Assembly: GCF_004000845.1 (NCBI RefSeq)
Contig: NZ_BIMA01000016.1
Location: 1-64,000 of the forward strand
Direction: 5' to 3'
Length of the DNA stretch: 64,000 nucleotides
From: Paenibacillus koleovorans NBRC 103111
GTDB taxonomy: Bacteria; Bacillota; Bacilli; Paenibacillales; NBRC-103111
Below the pieces are notes generated by a model, which was not told the origin of the DNA, did no database searches, and was given only the letters and a program-made list of their open reading frames with translations. Position numbers and translations under genes: made by a program. Positions 52,765 through 61,485 of the stretch are shown here, in pieces; the stretch's first letter is position 1, and the number at the start of each line of letters is the position of its first letter.

Positions 52765-53463
52765 ATGGCAGTAATCTCCATGAAACAGCTGCTTGAAGCT
52801 GGGGTACACTTCGGTCACCAGACCCGTCGTTGGAACCCGAAAATGGATCGTTACATCTTCACCGAAAGAAACGGAATTTACATTATCGACCTGCAAAAGA
52901 CTGTGAAAAAAGTTGAGGAAGCATACAACTTTGTCAAGTCCGTAGCAGAAGAGGGCGGCACTATGCTGTTCGTCGGCACGAAGAAGCAAGCGCAAGATTC
53001 GGTTGCTGAAGAAGCAGAGCGTTGCGGCATGTACTACATCAACCAACGTTGGTTGGGCGGCACTTTGACCAACTTCTCGACCATCCAGAAGCGCGTAAGC
53101 CGTTTGCACGAGCTGGACAAGTGGGAAAACGACGGTACGTTCGAAGTTCTTCCTAAGAAAGAAGTTATCATTCTCCGCAAGGAGAAAGAGCGCCTCGAGA
53201 AGTTCCTCGGCGGCATCAAGAACATGAAGAAACTGCCTAGCGCTTTGTTCATCATCGATCCTCGCAAAGAGCGCATCGCGGTTGCCGAAGCTCGCAAGCT
53301 CGGTATCCCAATCGTGGGCATCGTGGACACGAACTGCGATCCGGACGAAATCGACTACGTTATCCCGGGCAACGACGACGCGATCCGCGCGGTCAAGCTG
53401 CTCACAGCCAAGATGGCGGATGCCGTGATCGAATCGCAGCAAGGCGAACAAACGACGGCTTAA
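52765..53463 (+). CDS. rpsB: 30S ribosomal protein S2
   Basis: The 232-residue protein has the universal S2 start '[27 protein letters not shown]' region and the block '[19 protein letters not shown]'. The conserved '[23 protein letters not shown]' region lies near residues 182-204. The start is ATG 52765 with AGGAGGTG 7 bases upstream; GTG 52759 lies between. It begins the rpsB-tsf-pyrH-frr block. Confidence 0.98.
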   Translation: MAVISMKQLLEAGVHFGHQTRRWNPKMDRYIFTERNGIYIIDLQKTVKKVEEAYNFVKSVAEEGGTMLFVGTKKQAQDSVAEEAERCGMYYINQRWLGGTLTNFSTIQKRVSRLHELDKWENDGTFEVLPKKEVIILRKEKERLEKFLGGIKNMKKLPSALFIIDPRKERIAVAEARKLGIPIVGIVDTNCDPDEIDYVIPGNDDAIRAVKLLTAKMADAVIESQQGEQTTA

Positions 53464-53502
53464 TTGCACGATTATCAACAACTTAAGCTTGTATGAAACA
53501 TT

Positions 53503-53545
53503 AAGGGTGGTTTGAAGGTTATTTAACCTCCGCCGCCCTTTTTTT
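53503..53545 (+). terminator. Terminator or attenuator between rpsB and tsf
   Basis: AAGGGTGG pairs with CCGCCCTT (one G-U), with AGGTT-ATTT-AACCT in the upper stem, and a run of seven T follows. It lies between co-operating genes, so partial termination adjusting S2 to EF-Ts output is likely. Confidence 0.8.
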
Positions 53546-53601
53546 GAGGAATAGTGCAGCGAGAGACACAAGCGACAGTTAATTCTAAGGAGGTCATCGG
53601 A

Positions 53602-54252
53602 ATGGCAGTATCGGCACAAGCAGTAAAAGAATTGCGCGAAAAAACCGGAGCAGGGATGCTCGATTGCAAAAAGGCGCTGGAAGCAGCGGACGGGGATTTG
53701 ACGAAAGCTTCTGAGATTTTGCGTGAAAAAGGGCTGGCGGCAGCTGCAAATAAAGCCGGCCGCATCGCTACTGAAGGCGTAGTAGAATCCTATATCCATG
53801 CTGGCGGACGGATCGGCGTACTCGTAGAAGTCAACTGCGAAACCGACTTCGTAGCCAAAACCGACTCGTTCCGCGAGTTCGTTAGAGACATTGCCATGCA
53901 AATCGCCGCAACGAACCCTCGTTTCGTTCGCCGCGAAGAAGTGTCCCAAGAAGAGCTGGACAAAGAACGCGAAATTTTGCGTGCCCAAGCTCTGAACGAA
54001 GGCAAACCTGAGAAAATCGTAGAGAAAATGGTCGAAGGCCGTTTGGGGAAATACTACGAAGAGTTCTGTCTGATGGAGCAAGGATTCATTAAGGATCCGG
54101 ACAAAACCGTGTCCACCCTGCTGAAAGAAAAAGTGGCAACGATCGGTGAGAACATCACCATCCGTCGTTTTGTTCGATATGAACTGGGCGAAGGCCTCGA
54201 GAAGAAAGTGGACAACTTCGTAGAAGAAGTCATGTCCCAAGCTCGTCTATAA
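53602..54252 (+). CDS. tsf: Translation elongation factor Ts
   Basis: The 216-residue guanine-nucleotide exchange factor for EF-Tu has an N-terminal UBA-like domain '[19 protein letters not shown]' and the core '[23 protein letters not shown]'. It is much shorter than B. subtilis EF-Ts (293) because the second core subdomain is reduced; short forms of this size are normal in Paenibacillaceae. ATG 53602 has AAGGAGG upstream. Confidence 0.97.
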   Translation: MAVSAQAVKELREKTGAGMLDCKKALEAADGDLTKASEILREKGLAAAANKAGRIATEGVVESYIHAGGRIGVLVEVNCETDFVAKTDSFREFVRDIAMQIAATNPRFVRREEVSQEELDKEREILRAQALNEGKPEKIVEKMVEGRLGKYYEEFCLMEQGFIKDPDKTVSTLLKEKVATIGENITIRRFVRYELGEGLEKKVDNFVEEVMSQARL

Positions 54253-54264
54253 GAGAACCCTACA

Positions 54265-54294
54265 ACAAGGAACACGCTGTGTTCCTTGTTTTTT
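54265..54294 (+). terminator. Terminator after tsf
   Basis: A perfect 11-bp stem ACAAGGAACAC / GTGTTCCTTGT has a GCT loop and is followed by TTTTT. It closes rpsB-tsf, so pyrH presumably has its own promoter or receives read-through. Confidence 0.92.
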
Positions 54295-54338
54295 AAGAAC
54301 AGAACGGTATGCCTTGTCAGCAGGATTCGTCAATCTAG

Positions 54339-55078
<740 letters not shown>

Positions 55079-55079
<1 letters not shown>

Positions 55080-55636
55080 TGCCGCAAACGATAAAGAAAA
55101 ACGCAGATGATCGGATGGACAAAGCGATTGGCTCGCTGAAAAAGGAGCTTGCCACGCTTCGCGCCGGACGAGCAACCCCCGCTTTGCTGGACCGCGTGCA
55201 AGCGGAATACTACGGAGCGTTGACGCCGGTGAATCAGCTGGCCAACATCAATACGCCGGATTCCCGCACACTGCTCATTCAACCGTGGGACAAATCGTCA
55301 CTCTCCGTGATCGAGAAGGCGATTCTGAAGTCCGACATCGGGCTGACGCCGTCGAACGACGGGCTGACGATCCGACTGTCGATTCCGCCGCTGACGGAAG
55401 AACGCCGTGCGGATCTGGTCAAGATGACGAAGAAGTCCGGCGAAGAGGCGAAAGTGGCGATCCGCAACGTCCGCCGCGACGCAAACGACGAAATCAAGAA
55501 GTTGGAGAAAGCGTCCAGCATCTCCGAAGACGAGTCCAAGCGGCACCAGGACGATATCCAGAAAGCGACCGACAAGTTTATCGCGGAAGTGGATAAAGTG
55601 CTGGCCGCCAAAGAGAAAGAAATCATGGAAGTGTAA
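55079..55636 (+). CDS. frr: Ribosome recycling factor
   Basis: The 185-residue tRNA-mimicking factor splits post-termination ribosomes with EF-G. Long helices make up domain I, with '[21 protein letters not shown]' near the start and '[13 protein letters not shown]' toward the end. Its length is exact for the family. It is coupled to pyrH by the TAATG overlap. Confidence 0.97.
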
Positions 55637-55653
55637 TAGAAGCTTATCGAGAG

Positions 55654-55676
55654 TCCCCTGCAGTTGGGGGATTTTT
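55654..55676 (+). terminator. Short terminator after frr
   Basis: TCCCC (55654-55658) pairs with GGGGA (55667-55671), followed by TTTTT. The stem is short but GC-rich; partial termination is likely. Confidence 0.7.
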
Positions 55677-55744
55677 GTCTAAATGCAGGTATTGCATCTT
55701 GGATCGGCAACGCTAACGTTGATGGATTATGGGGGAAGAGAGTC

Positions 55745-56515
55745 ATGTGGCAACGACTGAAACGTTTGTGGACCCAACCGGAGCCTGCCGCTGAAGAAGC
55801 GGTCGAGATTATGCCGGACAACATTCCCGTCCATATTGCCATTATTATGGATGGCAATGGTCGATGGGCGAAGCGCAGAGGGTTGCCGCGCGTCGCGGGG
55901 CATCATGCGGGCATGAAGGCGATCAAACGGGTGACGATGGCGGCGAACGATCTCGGCGTGAAGGTGCTGACGCTGTATTCCTTCTCTACGGAAAACTGGA
56001 AGCGGCCTCAGGATGAAGTGGAGTTTCTGATGAAGCTTCCGCAGGAATTTCTGCTACTCGAGATCGAGGAGCTCGTCCAGAAAAATGTGCAAGTCCGCAT
56101 GATGGGCTGGAGAGACAACGTACCTCCGCATACGCTCGCAGCGGTCGAAGAAGCCATTGAACGGACGAAGGAGAACACCGGTCTTATACTTAATTTTGCG
56201 TTTAATTATGGCAGTCGGCTCGAGATTTTATCGGCGATTCGCCAGCTGGCCGAGGCGGTTCAGCAAGGACACCTGACTCCGGAAGAGATTACGGAGGAGG
56301 ACGTATCCGCCTGCCTGCTCTCCGCCGACTTGCCGGATCCCGACATGATCATTCGGACGAGCGGGGAAATTCGGATCAGCAATTTTATGCTCTGGCAGAT
56401 GGCCTACGCGGAGCTATGGTTTACTGACATTTACTGGCCGGATTTCGACGAGCCGCTGTTTCGCAAGGCGGTCGGGGAATACCAGCGTAGGGCGAGACGG
56501 TACGGCGGCTTATAG
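55745..56515 (+). CDS. uppS: Isoprenyl transferase (undecaprenyl diphosphate synthase)
   Basis: The 256-residue cis-prenyltransferase makes the C55 lipid carrier for cell-wall precursors. The catalytic D36 lies in 'IIMDGNGRWAKRRGLPR', with 'TLYSFSTENWKRP' and 'RTSGEIRISNFMLWQMAYAE' further on. ATG 55745 has a GGGGGAAGAG site; longer in-frame starts from 55664 run back into the frr terminator region. cdsA and dxr follow as in Bacillus. Confidence 0.97.
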   Translation: MWQRLKRLWTQPEPAAEEAVEIMPDNIPVHIAIIMDGNGRWAKRRGLPRVAGHHAGMKAIKRVTMAANDLGVKVLTLYSFSTENWKRPQDEVEFLMKLPQEFLLLEIEELVQKNVQVRMMGWRDNVPPHTLAAVEEAIERTKENTGLILNFAFNYGSRLEILSAIRQLAEAVQQGHLTPEEITEEDVSACLLSADLPDPDMIIRTSGEIRISNFMLWQMAYAELWFTDIYWPDFDEPLFRKAVGEYQRRARRYGGL

Positions 56516-56530
56516 AACGGAGGATGGCGG

Positions 56531-57322
56531 TTGAAACAGCGAGTGATCACCGGTTTGCTGGGCGGCGCAATATTTTTGACGTTTCTGCTGTGGGGAGGGG
56601 TCGCCTATTCGGCGCTGCTGCTGCTCATGGCGCTTGTCGGCCTGTTCGAATTCAATCGAATGAACAGGCTTAAGCCGGTTACGATTGTCTCCTTGCTTGC
56701 TTACATCGGATTAATTCTGCTTGTCTTTCCGTGGGGAGTGTATTCCGAATGGTTGCCCAATCCGACTAGCATCATCTGGGTAACGCTGTTTCTACTATTT
56801 GCGGTAACCGTTGTTTCGAAGAACAAATTTCATTTGGATCACATCGCGCTGTCCTTTATCGGCGTCGTATACATAGGGATCGGGTTTCAGTACATGCTGA
56901 CGACCCGACTCGCGGACAACGGATTGTATTGGGCCGCACTGGTGTTTGCCTGTACGATACTGACCGATACGGGAGCTTATTTCACGGGCAAGTTTTTCGG
57001 TCGGACGAAGCTATGGCCGTCGATTAGCCCGAACAAGACGGTAGAGGGAGCGCTCGGGGGAATCGCGGTTTCGATTTTGGTTGGAATCGGCTTCTCGTTG
57101 TATGCTTCGGACTTGCTGTCGATCGGACAAGCTGTCCTGATCGGGGCTTCGGTTGCGGTCGTCGGGCAGATGGGGGACTTGATTCAGTCGGCCTACAAAC
57201 GAATTCGTGGAGTGAAGGATACCGGATCGATCTTCCCCGGGCACGGCGGCGTGCTGGACCGCGTAGACAGCTGGCTGATCGTGTTTCCGTTCGTCCATTT
57301 GCTGTCGCTGCTTCCTCAGTAG
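56531..57322 (+). CDS. cdsA: Phosphatidate cytidylyltransferase
   Basis: The 263-residue integral membrane enzyme converts phosphatidic acid and CTP to CDP-diacylglycerol. About eight membrane helices are followed by the family signature 'SAYKRIRGVKDTGSIFPGHGG' and 'DRVDS'; the earlier 'SISPNKTVEGALGG' is also diagnostic. The start is TTG 56531 with GGAGGATGG upstream. Confidence 0.96.
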   Translation: MKQRVITGLLGGAIFLTFLLWGGVAYSALLLLMALVGLFEFNRMNRLKPVTIVSLLAYIGLILLVFPWGVYSEWLPNPTSIIWVTLFLLFAVTVVSKNKFHLDHIALSFIGVVYIGIGFQYMLTTRLADNGLYWAALVFACTILTDTGAYFTGKFFGRTKLWPSISPNKTVEGALGGIAVSILVGIGFSLYASDLLSIGQAVLIGASVAVVGQMGDLIQSAYKRIRGVKDTGSIFPGHGGVLDRVDSWLIVFPFVHLLSLLPQ

Positions 57323-57346
57323 GGATCGCACGAAGGGGGAAAAGAG

Positions 57347-58495
57347 TTGAAACGAATTGCAGTCCTTGGTTCGACCGGGTCGATCGGCACGCAAACGTTG
57401 GATGTTGTGGCGCATCACCCGGATCGTTTCCGTGTAGAGGCGCTTGCCGCCGGGCGAAATGTGGCGCTGGTCCTAGAGCAGATAGAGAGGTTCCGTCCGC
57501 ATCTTGTGTCGATGTCCGATCGCGAAGCCGCCGAGCAAGTGAAGCTTGCTTTGTCCGGCTCGGACACCCGGGTCGTGTACGGGGAGGAAGGGTTAATCGA
57601 AGCTGCGGCCTCGACGGACGCCGAGCTGGTCGTGACCGCAATGGTTGGCAGCCAAGGCTTGAAGCCGACACTGGCGGCGATCGAAGCGGGCAAGCATATC
57701 GGGCTGGCGAACAAGGAGACACTCGTCAGTGCCGGGCATTTGGTGAAGGAAGCGGCAAAGCGCAAAGACGTCATGCTGTTGCCGGTCGACAGTGAACATT
57801 CGGCTATTTTCCAATGCATGCATCGGGACGCGCCGCAGGAGATCGCCAAGATCGTGCTGACTGCTTCGGGCGGCTCGTTCAGGGACAAGACGCGGGAGCA
57901 GCTTGAAGGTGTGACCGTCAAGGAGGCGCTTGCGCATCCGAACTGGTCGATGGGGGCCAAAATTACGATCGATTCCGCCACGATGGCGAACAAAGGGCTT
58001 GAAGTGATCGAAGCGCACTGGCTGTTCGGGTTGTCTTACGATCGTATCGAGGTAGTGATCCATCCGGAAAGCATCATTCATTCTTTCGTCGAGTTTGTCG
58101 ATCGGAGCGTTATCGCGCAGCTTGGCTTACCGGATATGCGAGTGCCGATCCAATATGCGCTCACATACCCGGAGAGGGCGGTTAGCCCTTCGAGGCCGCT
58201 GGATTTGACTGAGATCGGCAAGCTTCATTTCCGCAAGATGGACTATGAACGATTCCCTTGCTTGAGGATGTCGTTCGAATGCGGCCGGCTCGGCGGGAGC
58301 GCGCCGACGGTGTTCAATGCGGCGAATGAAATCGCCGTGTCGCGGTTCCTGAACGGCGAAATCGCGTTCCTGGACATCGAGTCCATCATCGAGCAAGTGC
58401 TTGAAAAACATGATCCGGTGCGGCATCCGCCGCTCGATCAAATCGCCGAAATCGACGAATGGGCACGGCGTATCGCGCGGGAGATGCGCTTGTAG
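57347..58495 (+). CDS. dxr: 1-deoxy-D-xylulose 5-phosphate reductoisomerase
   Basis: The 382-residue enzyme performs the committed step of the MEP isoprenoid pathway, producing MEP with NADPH. The nucleotide-binding 'GSTGSIGTQTLDVV' begins at residue 8. The metal and substrate sites lie in 'PVDSEHSAIFQCM', 'SGGSFRD' and 'LEVIEAHWLFG'. It feeds isoprenoid precursors to UppS encoded two genes upstream. The start is TTG 57347 with AAGGGGGAAAAG upstream. Confidence 0.97.
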   Translation: MKRIAVLGSTGSIGTQTLDVVAHHPDRFRVEALAAGRNVALVLEQIERFRPHLVSMSDREAAEQVKLALSGSDTRVVYGEEGLIEAAASTDAELVVTAMVGSQGLKPTLAAIEAGKHIGLANKETLVSAGHLVKEAAKRKDVMLLPVDSEHSAIFQCMHRDAPQEIAKIVLTASGGSFRDKTREQLEGVTVKEALAHPNWSMGAKITIDSATMANKGLEVIEAHWLFGLSYDRIEVVIHPESIIHSFVEFVDRSVIAQLGLPDMRVPIQYALTYPERAVSPSRPLDLTEIGKLHFRKMDYERFPCLRMSFECGRLGGSAPTVFNAANEIAVSRFLNGEIAFLDIESIIEQVLEKHDPVRHPPLDQIAEIDEWARRIAREMRL

Positions 58496-58602
58496 GCCAA
58501 GGTTCTATAGACGGGGCTCAGCTTGTATTCATATAAGGAATAATGGTAATCTTAGAGCAGGCTTGTCTTAGTCTAGGGGCGCGAAGCCGAAAGGAAGATG
58601 TC

Positions 58603-59877
58603 ATGTCACCGCAGATCATATTTCAAATCGTGCTGCTGTTTTTCGTTTTGGTTACTATACATGAGTGGGGCCACTATTATTTCGCCAAGAGAGCGGGAAT
58701 ATTGGTTCGTGAATTTGCCATCGGCTTCGGGCCGAAATTGTTCTCGTTCAAGCGCGGGGAAACCCGTTATACATTGCGGCTGTTGCCGGTCGGCGGGTTC
58801 GTCCGGATGGCGGGCGAAGATCCGGAGATCGTCCATGTCCAGCAAGGGCAGACCGTTGCGGTCCGATTGCAGGACAATGTCGTTACGCACCTGTACTTGG
58901 ATCAGCTGGATCAGCGTTCCGAAGTTGTGATCGGGACCGTCGACAAGATCGATCTGGAGAAAGATCTTCAGATTCGGCTGTTCACGGGGCCGGAAGAGGA
59001 AGGAACGACCGAGACGCTTCGCGTTCACCCGCAAGCGATGATGGTGACACGCGGCAAAGAGACGCAGATTGCGCCTTGGGATCGGCAGTTCGGCAGCAAA
59101 ACGGTCGGACAACGCGCGCTGTCCATCTTCGCAGGACCCTTTATGAATTTCATCCTGGCATTCGTATTGTTCGTGACGGTGATGTTCCTGGCGGGCATGC
59201 CGACGAACGTGAAGATCGAGCGGGTGGAACCGAATTCACCTGCGATGAAGGCCGGATTGATGCCGGGCGACATCATCAAGACCGTCAATAACACAGCCGT
59301 AGGCGCTTCAACGACCAAGCTCACCGGCATGATCGGGCAATCGCCGGATCAATCGATGAACTGGATCGTTCTCCGAGGAGGCAAGGAGACGAACATTAGC
59401 GTCACACCGGCCAAGAACGACGAAGGCCGCATTCTGGTCGGCATCGGGCTTTCCGCCGACAAGCGGAATACGTCGTTCGGCGAAGCATTCAGCGGCGGCT
59501 GGGACAATATGAAGCTCGCCACGCAGCAAATTTTGCTTGGCTTCAAGAAGCTGTTGTTCGGCCAATTTACGCTGGATGATTTGGGCGGACCGGTAATGAT
59601 GGTCGAAGTGACCAAGCAGCACGCCAGCGCCGGCCTTGCGCAATATACGTTCTGGGCGGCGGTGCTGAGTCTGTACTTGGGTATTTTCAACCTGCTGCCG
59701 ATTCCGGCGCTCGACGGCAGCCGCCTCGTCTTCCTCGGGTTTGAAGCGGTTCGAGGAAGGCCGGTTGACCCGAATCGGGAAAGTCTCGTCCATTTTATCG
59801 GCTTCGCCGCCTTGATGCTATTGATGATTGCCGTCACGTACAACGACATCGTGCGGCTGATCCGCGGCGAAGGCTGA
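58603..59877 (+). CDS. rseP: Site-2 protease RseP/RasP
   Basis: The 424-residue intramembrane zinc metalloprotease has its H20-E-W-G-H24 site in the first membrane helix, a PDZ domain (about 195-270, 'VEPNSPAMKAGLMPGDIIKTV'), and the C-terminal helix with 'NLLPIPALDGSRL' supplying the third zinc ligand. It releases membrane-bound regulators such as anti-sigma factors. ATG 58603 has AAAGGAAG upstream; upstream in-frame starts at 58543 would place charged residues before TM1. Confidence 0.95.
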   Translation: MSPQIIFQIVLLFFVLVTIHEWGHYYFAKRAGILVREFAIGFGPKLFSFKRGETRYTLRLLPVGGFVRMAGEDPEIVHVQQGQTVAVRLQDNVVTHLYLDQLDQRSEVVIGTVDKIDLEKDLQIRLFTGPEEEGTTETLRVHPQAMMVTRGKETQIAPWDRQFGSKTVGQRALSIFAGPFMNFILAFVLFVTVMFLAGMPTNVKIERVEPNSPAMKAGLMPGDIIKTVNNTAVGASTTKLTGMIGQSPDQSMNWIVLRGGKETNISVTPAKNDEGRILVGIGLSADKRNTSFGEAFSGGWDNMKLATQQILLGFKKLLFGQFTLDDLGGPVMMVEVTKQHASAGLAQYTFWAAVLSLYLGIFNLLPIPALDGSRLVFLGFEAVRGRPVDPNRESLVHFIGFAALMLLMIAVTYNDIVRLIRGEG

Positions 59878-59921
59878 TCCACGTTTATTGAACTTTTGTT
59901 ATTGGTCGGAGGAGGACTCCC

Positions 59922-61373
59922 ATGTCTAAAGAGAAAGAGAAGCAATTCGTCAAGGAGATCACTCCGCAGAGCGAGGATTTCTCACGCTGGTATATCGATA
60001 CGATCAGTAAGGCCGAGCTGATGAGCTATTCGCCGGTACGCGGCTGCGTCGTGCTGCGCCCGGACGGTTACGAAATCTGGGAGAACATTCAGCGTGAGCT
60101 CGATGCCAGATTCAAGGAGACCGGACATCGCAACGCCTACTTCCCGTTATTCATTCCGGAGAGCTTCTTCCAGAAAGAGAAGGAGCATGTGGAGGGCTTC
60201 AATCCCGAGCTGCCTTGGGTAACGGAAGCGGGCGGCGAAAAGCTCGAAGAGAGACTCGCCATCCGACCGACTTCGGAGACGATGATCGGCCACATGTACT
60301 CCAACTGGATCCAGTCGTACCGGGACTTGCCGGTCTTGATCAATCAATGGGCGAACGTAGTGCGCTGGGAGAAGCGGACGCTGCCTTTCCTCCGTACAAC
60401 CGAATTCCTCTGGCAGGAAGGCCATACGGCCCATGAGGATGAAGCGGATGCGCGCAAGGAAACGATGCAGATGCTCGACATATACCGGGACTTCGCCGAG
60501 AACTTCCTGGCGATCCCGGTCATCGTCGGGCAAAAGACCCCGTCGGAGAAATTCGCCGGCGCCGTCGACACTTATTCTATAGAAGCGATGATGAAGGACG
60601 GCAAAGCGGTTCAAGCCGGAACCTCCCACTACCTGGGGACGAACTTCGCCAAGGCGTTCGAAATTCAATACCTCGACCGCGAGAACCAGCAGCAGTTCGT
60701 GCATACGACCTCATGGGGCGTCAGCACTAGGCTGATCGGCGCGATGATTATGGTGCATGGAGACGATCGCGGTCTTGTATTGCCGCCGAAGGTCGCTCCG
60801 CTGCAAGTAGTCATGATTCCGATCGGGCCGCCTAAGACGCGGGAAGCGGTTATCGCCCGGACGGACGAGCTGTTCGGCGAGCTGAAGCGCGCCGGCATCC
60901 GAGTCAAGGTCGACGGTCGCGAGCAGAGCCCTGGCTGGAAGTTCAACGAGTACGAGATGCGCGGCGTACCGATCCGCATCGAGCTCGGCCCTCGCGACAT
61001 GGAGAACGGACAAGCCGTTCTCGTCTCGCGGGTGTCGGGCGAGAAACGCGTCATCGCGCAAGATCGCCTTGTAGCCGAAGTGCGCGCCATGCTGGAGGAG
61101 ATTCACACTATGATGTACGCGAACGCGAAGGCGTTCATGGACAGCCACTTCTACACGGTGGATTCGCTGGATGAGATGAAGAGCTGCCTCGAGCAGCAGC
61201 GCGGCTTCACGCTCGCCGGCTGGTGCGGCTCGGAAGCTTGCGAGCATCAAGTGAAGGAAGAGACGGGAGCGACGAGCCGCAATATTCCGTTCACCCCGGC
61301 GACTGCGAAGACTACTTGTCTCGTCTGCGGCTCGCCGGCCGAGCACACCGTCGTTTTCGGCAAGGCGCATTAA
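59922..61373 (+). CDS. proS: Prolyl-tRNA synthetase, archaeal/eukaryotic type
   Basis: The 483-residue class II synthetase charges tRNA-Pro. The start 'SEDFSRWYIDTISKAELMSYSPVRGC', motif 2 'EKRTLPFLRTTEFLWQEGHTAH' and the absence of the inserted editing domain mark the archaeal/eukaryotic (ProS type 3) form. The C-terminal zinc-binding-like domain has 'GWCGSEACEH' and 'CLVCG'. B. subtilis carries the longer bacterial type at this locus. The order rseP-proS-polC is kept, so the gene has been exchanged in place. GGAGGAGG precedes ATG 59922. Confidence 0.96.
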   Translation: MSKEKEKQFVKEITPQSEDFSRWYIDTISKAELMSYSPVRGCVVLRPDGYEIWENIQRELDARFKETGHRNAYFPLFIPESFFQKEKEHVEGFNPELPWVTEAGGEKLEERLAIRPTSETMIGHMYSNWIQSYRDLPVLINQWANVVRWEKRTLPFLRTTEFLWQEGHTAHEDEADARKETMQMLDIYRDFAENFLAIPVIVGQKTPSEKFAGAVDTYSIEAMMKDGKAVQAGTSHYLGTNFAKAFEIQYLDRENQQQFVHTTSWGVSTRLIGAMIMVHGDDRGLVLPPKVAPLQVVMIPIGPPKTREAVIARTDELFGELKRAGIRVKVDGREQSPGWKFNEYEMRGVPIRIELGPRDMENGQAVLVSRVSGEKRVIAQDRLVAEVRAMLEEIHTMMYANAKAFMDSHFYTVDSLDEMKSCLEQQRGFTLAGWCGSEACEHQVKEETGATSRNIPFTPATAKTTCLVCGSPAEHTVVFGKAH

Positions 61374-61401
61374 CCCCTTCGTTACTCAGCCGTTCATTCC
61401 G

Positions 61402-61443
61402 AGGGCAACACGCCAGGACTCGTCCTACGTTTTGCCCTTTTTT
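61402..61443 (+). terminator. Terminator between proS and polC
   Basis: An imperfect stem AGGGCAA..ACG..AGGA / TCCT..CGT..TTGCCCT with a CTCG-type loop is followed by TTTTTT. It isolates polC from the upstream operon. Confidence 0.8.
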
Positions 61444-61485
61444 CACCCCTAATAACAATAAAAAGAAGGAAGGATGGATGGAGAG

